Part shown: in pieces, positions 1-7,592 of the stretch
Layout of the letters: every line of letters begins with the position of its first letter
How positions within the stretch are numbered: position 1 is the stretch's first letter
Source of the DNA: Bradyrhizobium mercantei
GTDB taxonomy: Bacteria; Pseudomonadota; Alphaproteobacteria; Rhizobiales; Xanthobacteraceae
DNA: 64,000 nt
Assembly: GCF_001982635.1 (NCBI RefSeq)
Contig: NZ_MKFI01000006.1
Span: 231,113-295,112, forward strand
Direction of reading: 5' to 3'
Position numbers and translations under genes: made by a program
Notes under the pieces: model-generated
What the model was told of the DNA's origin: nothing
Database searches by the model: none
Seen by the model: the letters and a program-made list of their open reading frames with translations, nothing else

Positions 1-860
1 ACGAGCTGGATTTTCGGATCAAGCAGCATCTTGACGAAGGCCGTGGCCAGCGGCGACGCGTTCGGCTTGGCAATCGGACAAGCCGTCGTAAGCAGCGTGG
101 CGGCTCCTTCCTTCGGGTAGACGAAGTCGACCGGGAAGCCGGTGTTGGCAAAGCTCTGCACGCGGCCGGTGCCCCACACCGCCAACGCAGCTTGGCCCGA
201 CTGGAACAGCTCGGTCATCTTGCCCGGCGAGGGCTCGTAGGCGAGCACGTTCGGATTGACGTCGTTCTTGAAGATCTTGAAGCCGGCATCGACATTGGCT
301 TCGTTGCCGCCGTTCATCCGCGCCAGCATCAACAGCGCTTCCAGGCCGTAGGTGTTGTTGATCGGTGGAATGACGAGCTGCTGCCGGTACTTCGGATCCT
401 TCAGATCGTTCCAGGAGGTCGGCGGCGCCCAGCCCTTTTCGGCAAACACCTTGGTGTTGTACATCAGGCCGGTCGCGACGATGCCGATCGCCACCGCGCG
501 ATCGTCCTTGAAGCGGGCGGCGTCATAGAGATCAATCGAAGCCAGGCCGTCGAGCTTGCCGCAGAAGCCGAGCTGGATCGCCTGGTACATCGGACCGTCG
601 TCGACGATCGCGACGTCGATCTGCTGATTGCCCTTCTGGGCTTGCAGCTTGGCGAGCGTATCCGTCGAGTTGCCGGCGACATATTGCACCTTCACGCCAT
701 TGGCTTGCTCGAACGCTGGGATCACATCGTCGCGCATCGTCTTCTCGTACGAACCGCCATATCCCGCGACGTAGAGTGTCGTCGGCTGGGCCGACGCTTG
801 CGACGAGAGCGAAGCCAGCGCTGCGAGGCTGGCAGCGCACAGAAGGCGAAGATGCGTCAT
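1..860 (-). CDS. ABC transporter extracellular solute-binding protein (3' end outside window)
   Basis: The reading frame opens with ATG at 860 on the minus strand and runs off the left edge, giving about 286 codons. Residues 1-24 form a typical Sec signal peptide ending SQASA. The mature part begins TTLYVAGYGGSYEK, which resembles the first strand of PotD/AfuA-type (SBP_bac_8 class) periplasmic binding proteins. Later parts, such as the LMYNTKVFAEKGW segment, also fit that fold. The role is likely capture of a polyamine-, iron- or small-organic-type ligand for an ABC importer whose other genes would lie to the left. It diverges from the LysR gene at 1128, which may regulate it. The ligand cannot be told from sequence. 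Confidence 0.85.
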   Translation of the reverse strand, partial: MTHLRLLCAASLAALASLSSQASAQPTTLYVAGYGGSYEKTMRDDVIPAFEQANGVKVQYVAGNSTDTLAKLQAQKGNQQIDVAIVDDGPMYQAIQLGFCGKLDGLASIDLYDAARFKDDRAVAIGIVATGLMYNTKVFAEKGWAPPTSWNDLKDPKYRQQLVIPPINNTYGLEALLMLARMNGGNEANVDAGFKIFKNDVNPNVLAYEPSPGKMTELFQSGQAALAVWGTGRVQSFANTGFPVDFVYPKEGAATLLTTACPIAKPNASPLATAFVKMLLDPKIQL

Positions 861-1127
861 CGTCCAAGCTCCCTTTTTCATTACGTAGCGGCGGCCCGGC
901 TCGGTCGATGGTCCGAGAGGCCGGCGTTGCGATTGGCCTTGCGCTCGTCCAGAGCCGTGGTCGACTCACGACGGTATTTAGAAACCTCAACGATCTTCCA
1001 ACAATTCCAATCTGCTGAAAAAACAAGCGGTCCCCGAACTTGATGAAAAAGATCGCAGCCCTCGCTTTCGTCGTCCAATGAATAATGGCAGGGTCTGCAT
1101 GCTGAAATGTTATGAAAGCAAACAAGG
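861..1127. promoter_or_regulatory. Divergent intergenic region between solute-binding protein and LysR genes
   Basis: These 267 bases separate the two divergent start codons and should hold both promoters. Near the LysR start, around 1096-1118, there is an AT-richer stretch with TGCATGCTGA followed by ATGTTATGAAAGCA. This could be a LysR-type box, but the symmetry is imperfect. No convincing -35/-10 pair was identified. Regulation of the transporter by the LysR protein is inferred from the arrangement only. Confidence 0.35.
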
Positions 1128-2048
1128 ATGGCGCGGATCAATCCACGGCAGGTCGAGGCCTTCCGGGCGATGATGCTGACCGGCAGCGTGACCGAGGCCG
1201 CCAAGCTGATGGCCGTCACGCAACCGGCCGTCAGCCGATTGCTCCGTGATTTCCAGGCCCTCTTGAAAATGGAGTTGTTCGAGCGCCGCGGCAGCGGGCT
1301 GGTGCCGAGCGCGGCTGCAACGGCACTCTATATGGAGGTCGAACGCTCCTTCGTCGGCCTCGAGCGCATCACCGCCGCCGCCGAAGAGATCCGCAGCCGC
1401 CGCACCGGCACGCTCCGTATCGCCGCACTGCCGGCGCTGTCCAACGGCTTCCTGCCGCGGCTCACCGGACATTTCCTGAGAGAGCGGCCCAATTTCAACC
1501 TCGCCTTCTTCGGCGTCATCTCGCCTATCGTCATTGACTGGGTGCTGAACAACCAATGCGACATTGGCTTCGCCGAAGGACCGATCGCGCATTCCGGCTT
1601 GCCCTGCGCGCGCATGCCAGCGCTGCCGCGCGTCGCCGTTCTTCCCGCCGGCCACCCGCTCGCAAGCAAGGCCACGCTCGAACCGGCCGATTTCGAGGAC
1701 GAAACGTTCATCTCGCTGTCGGCGGGCTCCACCGGCCGTCACCTTATCGACCAGGCCTTCAGCCGCAGCGATGTCCGCCGGATCCTGCGTGTCGAAACCA
1801 TGCTGTCGGAGATCATGTGCGGACTGGTCTCCTCCGGTCTCGGCGTCGCGATCTGCGATCCGTTCACGGCGCGGGAATTCGAAAGCCGCGGCGTCGTCAC
1901 GCGCCGCTTCCTGCCGCGGATCGACTTCGAATTCGCCGCCGTATTCCCACCGCAGCGGCGCCCCTCGCCGGTCGCGCTGGAACTGGTGGAAACGCTGCGG
2001 CAGGCGCTCGTTGCACTGGATAGCGAAACCGCAACCAGCGTCGGCTGA
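1128..2048 (+). CDS. LysR-family transcriptional regulator
   Basis: A 306-residue protein, the usual LysR length. Residues 5-65 form the N-terminal winged helix-turn-helix, with the recognition segment VTQPAVSRLLRDF at about 30-42. The rest, from about residue 90, matches a periplasmic-binding-like effector domain that ends near residue 295. It is transcribed away from the solute-binding-protein gene, the classic arrangement for a LysR activator of a neighbouring transport operon. An AAGG-type ribosome site (caaacaagg) lies directly upstream of the ATG, rather close to it. The inducer is unknown. The N-terminus resembles OccR/NocR-like members, but this is only an impression. Confidence 0.93.
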   Translation: MARINPRQVEAFRAMMLTGSVTEAAKLMAVTQPAVSRLLRDFQALLKMELFERRGSGLVPSAAATALYMEVERSFVGLERITAAAEEIRSRRTGTLRIAALPALSNGFLPRLTGHFLRERPNFNLAFFGVISPIVIDWVLNNQCDIGFAEGPIAHSGLPCARMPALPRVAVLPAGHPLASKATLEPADFEDETFISLSAGSTGRHLIDQAFSRSDVRRILRVETMLSEIMCGLVSSGLGVAICDPFTAREFESRGVVTRRFLPRIDFEFAAVFPPQRRPSPVALELVETLRQALVALDSETATSVG

Positions 2049-2119
2049 TCACGCAGTTATGAAGCCTAACTGCTAAGGCTATCTTTACAGTTTACCTTCA
2101 TATCTGCTAACGGTTTCGC

Positions 2120-2572
2120 ATGAGCAATCCATCGATCCGTACCGGCTCGGCGCGCACCTCCGCGCTCGCCGAAGACCTTCGCCTGCTGATTGGAAAGCTG
2201 AAGCGACGGCTGCGTGAACAGGGTCAACGCGACGACCTGCCACCCTCCCAGGTCGCGGTGCTGTTGCGCCTTGAAAAGGACGGTCCGGCGACCGTGTCCA
2301 GCCTGGCGCGATCGGAAGGCATGCGTCCGCAGTCGATGAGTTCGGCGATCGCAGCACTCGAGGCCGCGGGCCTGGTCCGCGGCGCGCCCGATCCGGACGA
2401 CGGCCGGCAGACCATCATGTCGCTTACCGAGAGCTGCCGCGAGCGGCTGCGTACCGGCCGCGCCGCGCGGCAGGACTGGCTGGCGCGCACCATCGCCGCG
2501 CGGCTGTCGGCGCGCGAGCAGGACGAGCTCGCCGCCGCCGTCGGCTTGCTGAAACGGCTGGTCGAGGATTGA
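2120..2572 (+). CDS. MarR-family transcriptional regulator
   Basis: A 150-residue protein with the MarR winged helix at about residues 38-105. The recognition helix region is MRPQSMSSAIAALEAAGLV and the beta-wing is GAPDPDDGRQTIMSLT, the conserved D-x-R wing of the family. It starts 71 bases after the LysR gene. Its end overlaps the in-frame upstream extension of the next gene and lies 50 bases before that gene's likely ATG at 2623. It probably controls the isochorismatase-like / membrane protein / MFS genes that follow on the same strand, as MarR proteins often do for efflux pumps. The ligand is unknown. Confidence 0.93.
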   Translation: MSNPSIRTGSARTSALAEDLRLLIGKLKRRLREQGQRDDLPPSQVAVLLRLEKDGPATVSSLARSEGMRPQSMSSAIAALEAAGLVRGAPDPDDGRQTIMSLTESCRERLRTGRAARQDWLARTIAARLSAREQDELAAAVGLLKRLVED

Positions 2573-2622
2573 TGCCCGCGCCCCGCCGGTCGCGAGAAAC
2601 ATCCGGTTGCAAGGAAACGATC

Positions 2623-3198
2623 ATGGCCCTGACGACGCTCGATCCGCTCACCGCCCTCATTGTCGTCGATCTGCAATCAGGCCTCGCCGGCGCGCCCTTC
2701 ATCCATCCCTTCGCTGACGTCGTGACGCGAGCCCGCGCCCTGATCACCGCGTTCCGGCAACGCCGCCTGCCGGTCGTGCTGGTCAATGTCGACGGCACGG
2801 CGCCTGGACGCACCGAGCGGCCGCGCCCCGGTGGTGCATTTCCCGACGGCTGGACCGACCTGCTTCCGGAGCTCGACCGGCAGGCGAGCGACGTTGTCGT
2901 CACCAAGCGGACCTGGGGCGCGTTCGCCAGCACCGATCTCGAGAACCAGCTCCGAGCCCACAGCGTTACCCATGTCGTGATTGCCGGCGTTGCGACCGGC
3001 ACCGGCGTCGAATCGACGGCACGGCAGGCCTATGAGGCCGGCTTCAACGTCACGCTCGCGATCGACGCCATGACCGATGCGCGGCCGCACGCCCATGACT
3101 ACAGCATCGAGCACGTATTCCCGCGGCTCGGCGAGACCGGCTCGACGCAGGCGATCATCGATCTGCTTGAAAGGACCAACACGCATGAACTGGCTTGA
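2623..3198 (+). CDS. Isochorismatase-family hydrolase-like protein lacking the usual cysteine
   Basis: The start at 2623 is chosen because AAGGA at 2611-2615 is well spaced from it; an earlier in-frame start at 2569 has no comparable site. The 191-residue protein shows the family core: IVVDLQ with Asp16, and VVTKRTWGAF with Lys95. The cysteine-loop motif reads GVATGTGVESTAR. In most amidohydrolase members the sixth residue of this loop is the nucleophilic Cys; here it is Gly128. True isochorismatases (PhzD/EntB type) are known to have lost that Cys, so this may be a non-cysteine hydrolase. The gene overlaps the following small membrane-protein gene by 14 bases, which implies translational coupling. 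The substrate is unknown. Confidence 0.85.
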   Translation: MALTTLDPLTALIVVDLQSGLAGAPFIHPFADVVTRARALITAFRQRRLPVVLVNVDGTAPGRTERPRPGGAFPDGWTDLLPELDRQASDVVVTKRTWGAFASTDLENQLRAHSVTHVVIAGVATGTGVESTARQAYEAGFNVTLAIDAMTDARPHAHDYSIEHVFPRLGETGSTQAIIDLLERTNTHELA

Positions 3199-3514
3199 CC
3201 TCGTCGCCTATTTCTTCGGCGGCGCCTTCCTCACCAACGCGATTCCCCATGTCGTCGCCGGCATGATGGGCGAACCGTTCCAGAGCCCGTTCGCAAAGCC
3301 GCCCGGCGAAGGCCTGTCGTCGTCGACCGTGAACATCGTGTGGGGCTTCTTCAATCTCGCCCTCGGATATCTCTTGGTTTGCCGCGTCGGCGACTTCGGT
3401 CTGAGAACGACCAGCGACGTCGCCGCGCTCGGCCTCGGCGGCCTCCTGATCGGCCTGTTCCTGGCGCGGCGGTTCGGACGGTTTCACGGCGGGAATGAAC
3501 CCGAGAGAACATGA
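3185..3514 (+). CDS. Small membrane protein
   Basis: A 109-residue hydrophobic protein starting with ATG at 3185, inside the end of the isochorismatase-like gene. The upstream GAAAGGA at 3169-3175 supports this start. Likely membrane segments lie at about 6-26, 48-66 and 80-95, with a polar C-terminus FGRFHGGNEPERT. It is sandwiched between the hydrolase and the MFS transporter, whose ATG at 3511 overlaps its stop. The three genes are therefore almost certainly co-transcribed. No family was recognised and no function is assigned. Confidence 0.8.
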   Translation: MNWLDLVAYFFGGAFLTNAIPHVVAGMMGEPFQSPFAKPPGEGLSSSTVNIVWGFFNLALGYLLVCRVGDFGLRTTSDVAALGLGGLLIGLFLARRFGRFHGGNEPERT

Positions 3515-4845
3515 GACGGATATTTCGATCGCTCGCGAGCTTCAACTACCGGGTCTGGGCGGCCGGCGCGCTGGTATCCAACATCGGCACCTGGATGCAG
3601 CGCGCCGCCCAGGACTGGCTCGTTCTCACCCAGCTGACAAATCACAGTGCTTCCGCCGTCGGCATCGTGATGGCGCTGCAATTCGGGCCACAACTCCTGT
3701 TGATGCCGTGGACCGGCTTTGCCGCCGATCATTTCAACCAGCGCAAGCTGCTGATGGCGACCCAGGCGACGATGGGCGGGCTCGCGCTGCTGCTCGGCAT
3801 CCTCACCGTCACCGGCCTGGTGCAGCTCTGGCACGTCTACACGTTCGCGTTCCTGTTCGGCTGCGCCGCGGCCCTCGATGCGCCCGTGCGCCAGACCTTC
3901 GTCGCCGAGCTGGTCAGCGATACCAATCTGTCGAACGCGATCGCGCTGAACTCGACCTCGTTCAACGCCGCGCGCATGATCGGCCCTGCCGTCGCCGGCC
4001 TCATCATCGCCTCGGTCGGCACCCGCTGGGCCTTCCTGTTCAACGGCACGTCGTTCCTCGCGGTGCTGACCTCGCTGACCCTGCTGCGCACCTCCGAGCT
4101 GCGCCCGAATGCGCGGGCCCATCCCACCAAGGGCAGCGTCATGCAGGGCTTCCATTACGTGTGGTCGCGCCCCGACCTCAGGGCGACGCTGATCATGCTG
4201 TTCCTGATCGGGACCTTCGGGTTGAACTTCCCGATCTTCATCTCGACCATGGCGGTCGGCGTGTTCCACACCGATGCGCGCGGCTTCGGCCTGCTGTCGT
4301 CGATGATGGCACTCGGAACGATGTCGGGCGCGCTGCTGGCCGCGAGCCGCGAGCAGCCGCGGTTCTCTTCGCTGATGCTGGGCTCCGCGATCTTTGGCCT
4401 CGGCTGCACGCTGGCCGCGCTGGCGCCGAACTACTGGCTGTTCGCCGCGGCGCTCATCGTGATCGGCGTCGCCGCGCTGACCGTCACCAACACCTCGAAT
4501 GCGCTGATGCAGCTGTCGACCGAGCCCGCGATGCGCGGCCGCGTGATGGCGCTGCGGCTCGGCGTGGCGCTGGGCGGCACGCCGATCGGCGCACCGATCG
4601 TCGGCTGGGTCGCCGACCACCTCGGCCCGCGCTGGGCACTCGGGGTCGGCGCCGCTGCCGGCTTTGCCGCCGCGATCGTGGCGCTCGGCATGCTGTCGCG
4701 ACTGGACGGCGAGGCCGAACATCGCAGCCAGGAGGCGCGACGGAGCGAGGTGAGCCTGCCGCCGGCCGAGCGAGCTGGGGACCGTATGACCCGTAGCGTG
4801 TCTCCGTCCACGTCATTGCGAGCGAAGCGAAGCAATCCATTGTAA
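3511..4845 (+). CDS. MFS transporter (EntS-like efflux family)
   Basis: A 444-residue, 12-helix major facilitator. The N-terminus (RSLASFNYRVWAAGALVSNIGTWMQ) and the segment DHFNQRKLLMATQA, which fits the loop 2-3 signature, resemble the MFS_3/EntS-type exporters. It overlaps the upstream small membrane protein by four bases and forms the last gene of the MarR-led operon, so a drug or siderophore/metabolite efflux role is plausible. The last codons, encoding about SLRAKRSNPL, are contributed by the left arm of the palindromic repeat at 4811-4897, so the C-terminal tail is repeat-derived. The true conserved protein ends roughly 25-40 residues earlier. Confidence 0.9.
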   Translation: MRRIFRSLASFNYRVWAAGALVSNIGTWMQRAAQDWLVLTQLTNHSASAVGIVMALQFGPQLLLMPWTGFAADHFNQRKLLMATQATMGGLALLLGILTVTGLVQLWHVYTFAFLFGCAAALDAPVRQTFVAELVSDTNLSNAIALNSTSFNAARMIGPAVAGLIIASVGTRWAFLFNGTSFLAVLTSLTLLRTSELRPNARAHPTKGSVMQGFHYVWSRPDLRATLIMLFLIGTFGLNFPIFISTMAVGVFHTDARGFGLLSSMMALGTMSGALLAASREQPRFSSLMLGSAIFGLGCTLAALAPNYWLFAAALIVIGVAALTVTNTSNALMQLSTEPAMRGRVMALRLGVALGGTPIGAPIVGWVADHLGPRWALGVGAAAGFAAAIVALGMLSRLDGEAEHRSQEARRSEVSLPPAERAGDRMTRSVSPSTSLRAKRSNPL

Positions 4846-4897
4846 CCACCATGCGGAGAGATGGATTGCTTCGTCGCTATCGCTCCTCGCAATGACG
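4811..4897. repeat. Bipartite palindromic repeat between convergent genes
   Basis: The left arm at 4811-4840 (CGTCATTGCGAG...CGAAGCAATCCAT) is matched by an inverted right arm at 4861-4897 (ATGGATTGCTTCG...CTCGCAATGACG). About 20 bases lie between them. The repeat sits between the convergent MFS and acyl-CoA dehydrogenase genes and could act as a bidirectional terminator. The MFS stop codon lies inside it. Confidence 0.85.
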
Positions 4898-4918
4898 GGG
4901 TTGGATATGCTCACAACG

Positions 4919-6136
4919 TCAGACGAAGGCGCTCAATCCCGTGATCGACTTGCCGACGATCAGCGTGTTCATCTCCCTGGTGCCCTCATAGGAATAGATC
5001 GCCTCGGCATCCGCGACGAAGCGGCCGATATGGTTCTCGAGCAGGATGCCGTTGCCGCCGAGCAGCTCGCGCGCATAGCCGACCGTCTCGCGGCATTTGA
5101 CGGTGCAGAACGCCTTCGCCAGCGAGGCGTGCTCGTCCAGCATCACGCCCTCATCCTGCATTTGCCCGAGCCGCAGCATCATCGCCTGCGTGGCGGTGAC
5201 ATTGCCGAGCATCCTGACCAGGAGATCCTGCACCAGCTGGAAGCCGCCGATCGGCTTGCCGAACTGCTGCCGCTCGGTCGCATAGCGCAGCGCATGCTCA
5301 TAGGCGCCCATCGCGCAGCCGACGGCGAACCAGGCTACGCCGGTGCGGGTCATGCGCAGCACCTTGGCGGTGTCCTTGAAGGAGTTTGCGTTCTGCAGCC
5401 GGTCGGCCTCGGGCACACGGCAATCCTTCAAGGTGATCAGGCCGTTCTGCACCACGCGCAGCGCCATCTTGGTCTTGATCTTCTCGACCGAGAAGCCGGG
5501 ATTGTCCTTTCCCACGACAAAGCCCTTGACCTGGTTGGAGCCCTCCTCGCGCGCCCAGATCACGTTGACGTCGGCGAAGGTGGCGTTGCCGATCCACTTC
5601 TTCTGGCCGTTGAGGAGCCAGACATCGCCCTCGCGCCGGCAGGTGGTCAGCATTCCGCCTGACGTCGCGGAGCCGACCAGCGGCTCGGTGAGCCCAAACG
5701 AGCCGATCTTCTCGAAGCGCATCATCGCAGGCAGCCAGCGCTGCTTCTGCGCCTCGTCGCCGCACAGATAGATCGAGCCCGCCGAAAGCCCGGTGTGCAC
5801 GCCCCAGAAGGTCGCCACCGAGGAATCGACCCGCGCCAACTCCATCGCGACAAAGCCGTTCAGCAGCCAGCTGCCGCCGGCCGCGCCATAGCCCTGGTAA
5901 CCGACGCCGCCGATGCCGATCTCGGCCATCTTCGGGATGATCGCGAACGGAAATTCGTCGCGACCCCAAAACTCCTCGATAACCGGCGCCACCACGCCTT
6001 CGGTGAACGCACGCACGCGCTGCACCAGCGCCCGCTCCTTCTCGTTCAGGACGCCGGCGATCCCGTAGAAGTCGCCGTTGATCGGCGGCGGCGCATAGTC
6101 CGGCTTGGCCGCCCGTGTTGCCTGCGCGTTAGCCAT
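4919..6136 (-). CDS. Acyl-CoA dehydrogenase (glutaryl-CoA dehydrogenase / ACX4-like clade)
   Basis: A 405-residue flavoprotein with the full acyl-CoA dehydrogenase fold: helical N-domain, beta-domain around FGLTEPLVGSATSGG and WLLNGQKKWIGNATFADV, and C-terminal helices with ERQQFGKPIGGFQLVQ. The catalytic base is the Glu of YSYEGTREMNTL, about residue 384, the position used by short- and branched-chain and glutaryl-CoA enzymes. From memory it also resembles the plant short-chain acyl-CoA oxidase ACX4 in several segments (QKxWIGNxTFAD, RMVQNG-like). It is the last gene of the PHA operon and starts 60 bases after the phasin gene. It probably makes enoyl-CoA for hydration by the MaoC protein. 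Whether it is a dehydrogenase or an oxidase is open. Confidence 0.92.
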   Translation of the reverse strand: MANAQATRAAKPDYAPPPINGDFYGIAGVLNEKERALVQRVRAFTEGVVAPVIEEFWGRDEFPFAIIPKMAEIGIGGVGYQGYGAAGGSWLLNGFVAMELARVDSSVATFWGVHTGLSAGSIYLCGDEAQKQRWLPAMMRFEKIGSFGLTEPLVGSATSGGMLTTCRREGDVWLLNGQKKWIGNATFADVNVIWAREEGSNQVKGFVVGKDNPGFSVEKIKTKMALRVVQNGLITLKDCRVPEADRLQNANSFKDTAKVLRMTRTGVAWFAVGCAMGAYEHALRYATERQQFGKPIGGFQLVQDLLVRMLGNVTATQAMMLRLGQMQDEGVMLDEHASLAKAFCTVKCRETVGYARELLGGNGILLENHIGRFVADAEAIYSYEGTREMNTLIVGKSITGLSAFV

Positions 6137-6196
6137 GGTGTCCTCCCTGATGCGTGGCGAGGCTTGCTTGGTCGGTCGTGATCCCGGCAGACGATC

Positions 6197-6625
6197 TCAG
6201 GCCGATTTGTTCGGACGGACGCTGGCGCGGAACTCCTCGAAACTTTCCTTCATGCGATCCTGGATGATCTTGACCGCATCTGTTGTCGACTGCCGCGCGG
6301 TCGACGCGCTGTCCTGGGCGCCCTTCACCGCGATGTCGAACATCTTGCGCGCGAACTCGGTCTGCAAAGCGAGGTTTTCGTGAATCTTGCCGAGCGGCTT
6401 GTACTCGCGCGCCAGCGTCGAGGCCTCGCGCAACCCCGCCTCCAGAACCTCGCGCTGCTTCTGCGCCACCGATTGCGCGCCTTCGGCCGCGACCCTCGCG
6501 CTCTTGCCTAGCGCCTCAAGGTTCTTCTTCTGGGCCTGAAGCAGTTCGTCCACGTTCAGCTTCGGCAAGCCGAGATCACTACCGAACTTCCTGAGCATAT
6601 CGATGTATGAGCTGTTATCCGTCAT
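6197..6625 (-). CDS. Phasin family protein
   Basis: A 142-residue, almost wholly helical, amphipathic protein. The KLNVDELLQAQKKNLEAL segment followed by AAEGAQSVAQKQREVLEAG is the pattern of phasin_2 proteins, which coat PHA granules. There is no signal peptide or membrane segment, as expected for a cytoplasmic granule protein. It lies 16 bases downstream of the depolymerase-like hydrolase and two genes after the PHA synthase, so the context agrees fully. AGGGAGGATAT precedes the ATG. Confidence 0.93.
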   Translation of the reverse strand: MTDNSSYIDMLRKFGSDLGLPKLNVDELLQAQKKNLEALGKSARVAAEGAQSVAQKQREVLEAGLREASTLAREYKPLGKIHENLALQTEFARKMFDIAVKGAQDSASTARQSTTDAVKIIQDRMKESFEEFRASVRPNKSA

Positions 6626-6641
6626 GATATCCTCCCTGTGG

Positions 6642-7592
6642 TTATGGCTTCTGGTGCCCGCCTCCGGATGTTGGAACGAGATCCCTGAGGTAGCTGGTGG
6701 TGCGCGACAGCAGCGATGCCGGCGCGGCCTCGCGGCTTTCGTCGGCGAGAAACGCCTCGATCAGGCCCGCGGTTTCCGCCGGCCGCGTCACCATGAACAG
6801 GTGTCCGTCGTCGATCAAATGCAACGTGGCGTTCGGGATCAGGCTCGCCATGATCTGACCGTTGACCGGAGGGACCAGCGGATCATCCCTCCCCATCAAG
6901 ACCAGCGTCGGCTGCGGCAGCGACCACAGCCATGGCAGGCTGGTCCAGCCGGTCATCGCAAGCAGCTGATAGAAGTAACCCATGCTGCGGGCGCCGTGCA
7001 TCGCGGCCGCATGGCGGCCGATCAATGACGGATCGTCGCGAAACGCCCCGCCATAGATGTCGGCGGCGATGCTTTTCATATAACCCTTGTCGGTGTAGCG
7101 GCGCGGCGTCGCCATCTTCCACAGCACCGAAGGGCTTGCCGGCACCATGGTGAAACCGGGCGCGGTCGCGGCGAGCACCAACCGGCGGCAGCGTTTTGGA
7201 AACTGATGCGCGAATTGCTGCGCGATGCCGCCGCCCCAGGACACGCCGGCGACGTCGACTTCGCCGTAACCCAACTCCGCGACCAGTTCGGCCGCAAGCC
7301 GCGCCAGCGTCGACGGGCGATAGGGCCACGCCGGCTTCGGCGATCCGCCGACGCCGGGCACGTCGAAGATGATGGCGGTCGTATCGGTGAGCGCTTCAAG
7401 GAACGGCCTTGCCAGCTCCCAATTGGCGCCGATCCCGTTGAACAGCAGCAGCGGCGGCCCGCTGCCGTCGCCGTGCCTGATCGCGACCTGAAGCAGCTGA
7501 CCGTCGATCGTGACCTGCCGCGTCTCGATGGTGCCGCGCTGCGCGACAGTTGCCGGCTTCGCTGGATCGGCGCTGGTGGTATCTTCAATCAA
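6642..7592 (-). CDS. phaZ: Alpha/beta hydrolase, probable intracellular PHA depolymerase
   Basis: The frame is open far upstream, but that part lies inside the PHA synthase gene and reads as low-quality Arg/Pro-rich sequence. The only plausible start near the synthase end is TTG at 7592, giving 316 residues and an eight-base overlap with phaC. The nucleophile elbow is GVSWGGG (Ser118), the oxyanion region is NGIGANW, and the acid and histidine fall in MGRDDPLVPP and DDGHLFM. This layout matches the medium-chain-length PHA depolymerase PhaZ of pseudomonads, and the synthase neighbour supports it. A general esterase is the alternative. The TTG start is inferred. Confidence 0.82.
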   Translation of the reverse strand: MIEDTTSADPAKPATVAQRGTIETRQVTIDGQLLQVAIRHGDGSGPPLLLFNGIGANWELARPFLEALTDTTAIIFDVPGVGGSPKPAWPYRPSTLARLAAELVAELGYGEVDVAGVSWGGGIAQQFAHQFPKRCRRLVLAATAPGFTMVPASPSVLWKMATPRRYTDKGYMKSIAADIYGGAFRDDPSLIGRHAAAMHGARSMGYFYQLLAMTGWTSLPWLWSLPQPTLVLMGRDDPLVPPVNGQIMASLIPNATLHLIDDGHLFMVTRPAETAGLIEAFLADESREAAPASLLSRTTSYLRDLVPTSGGGHQKP

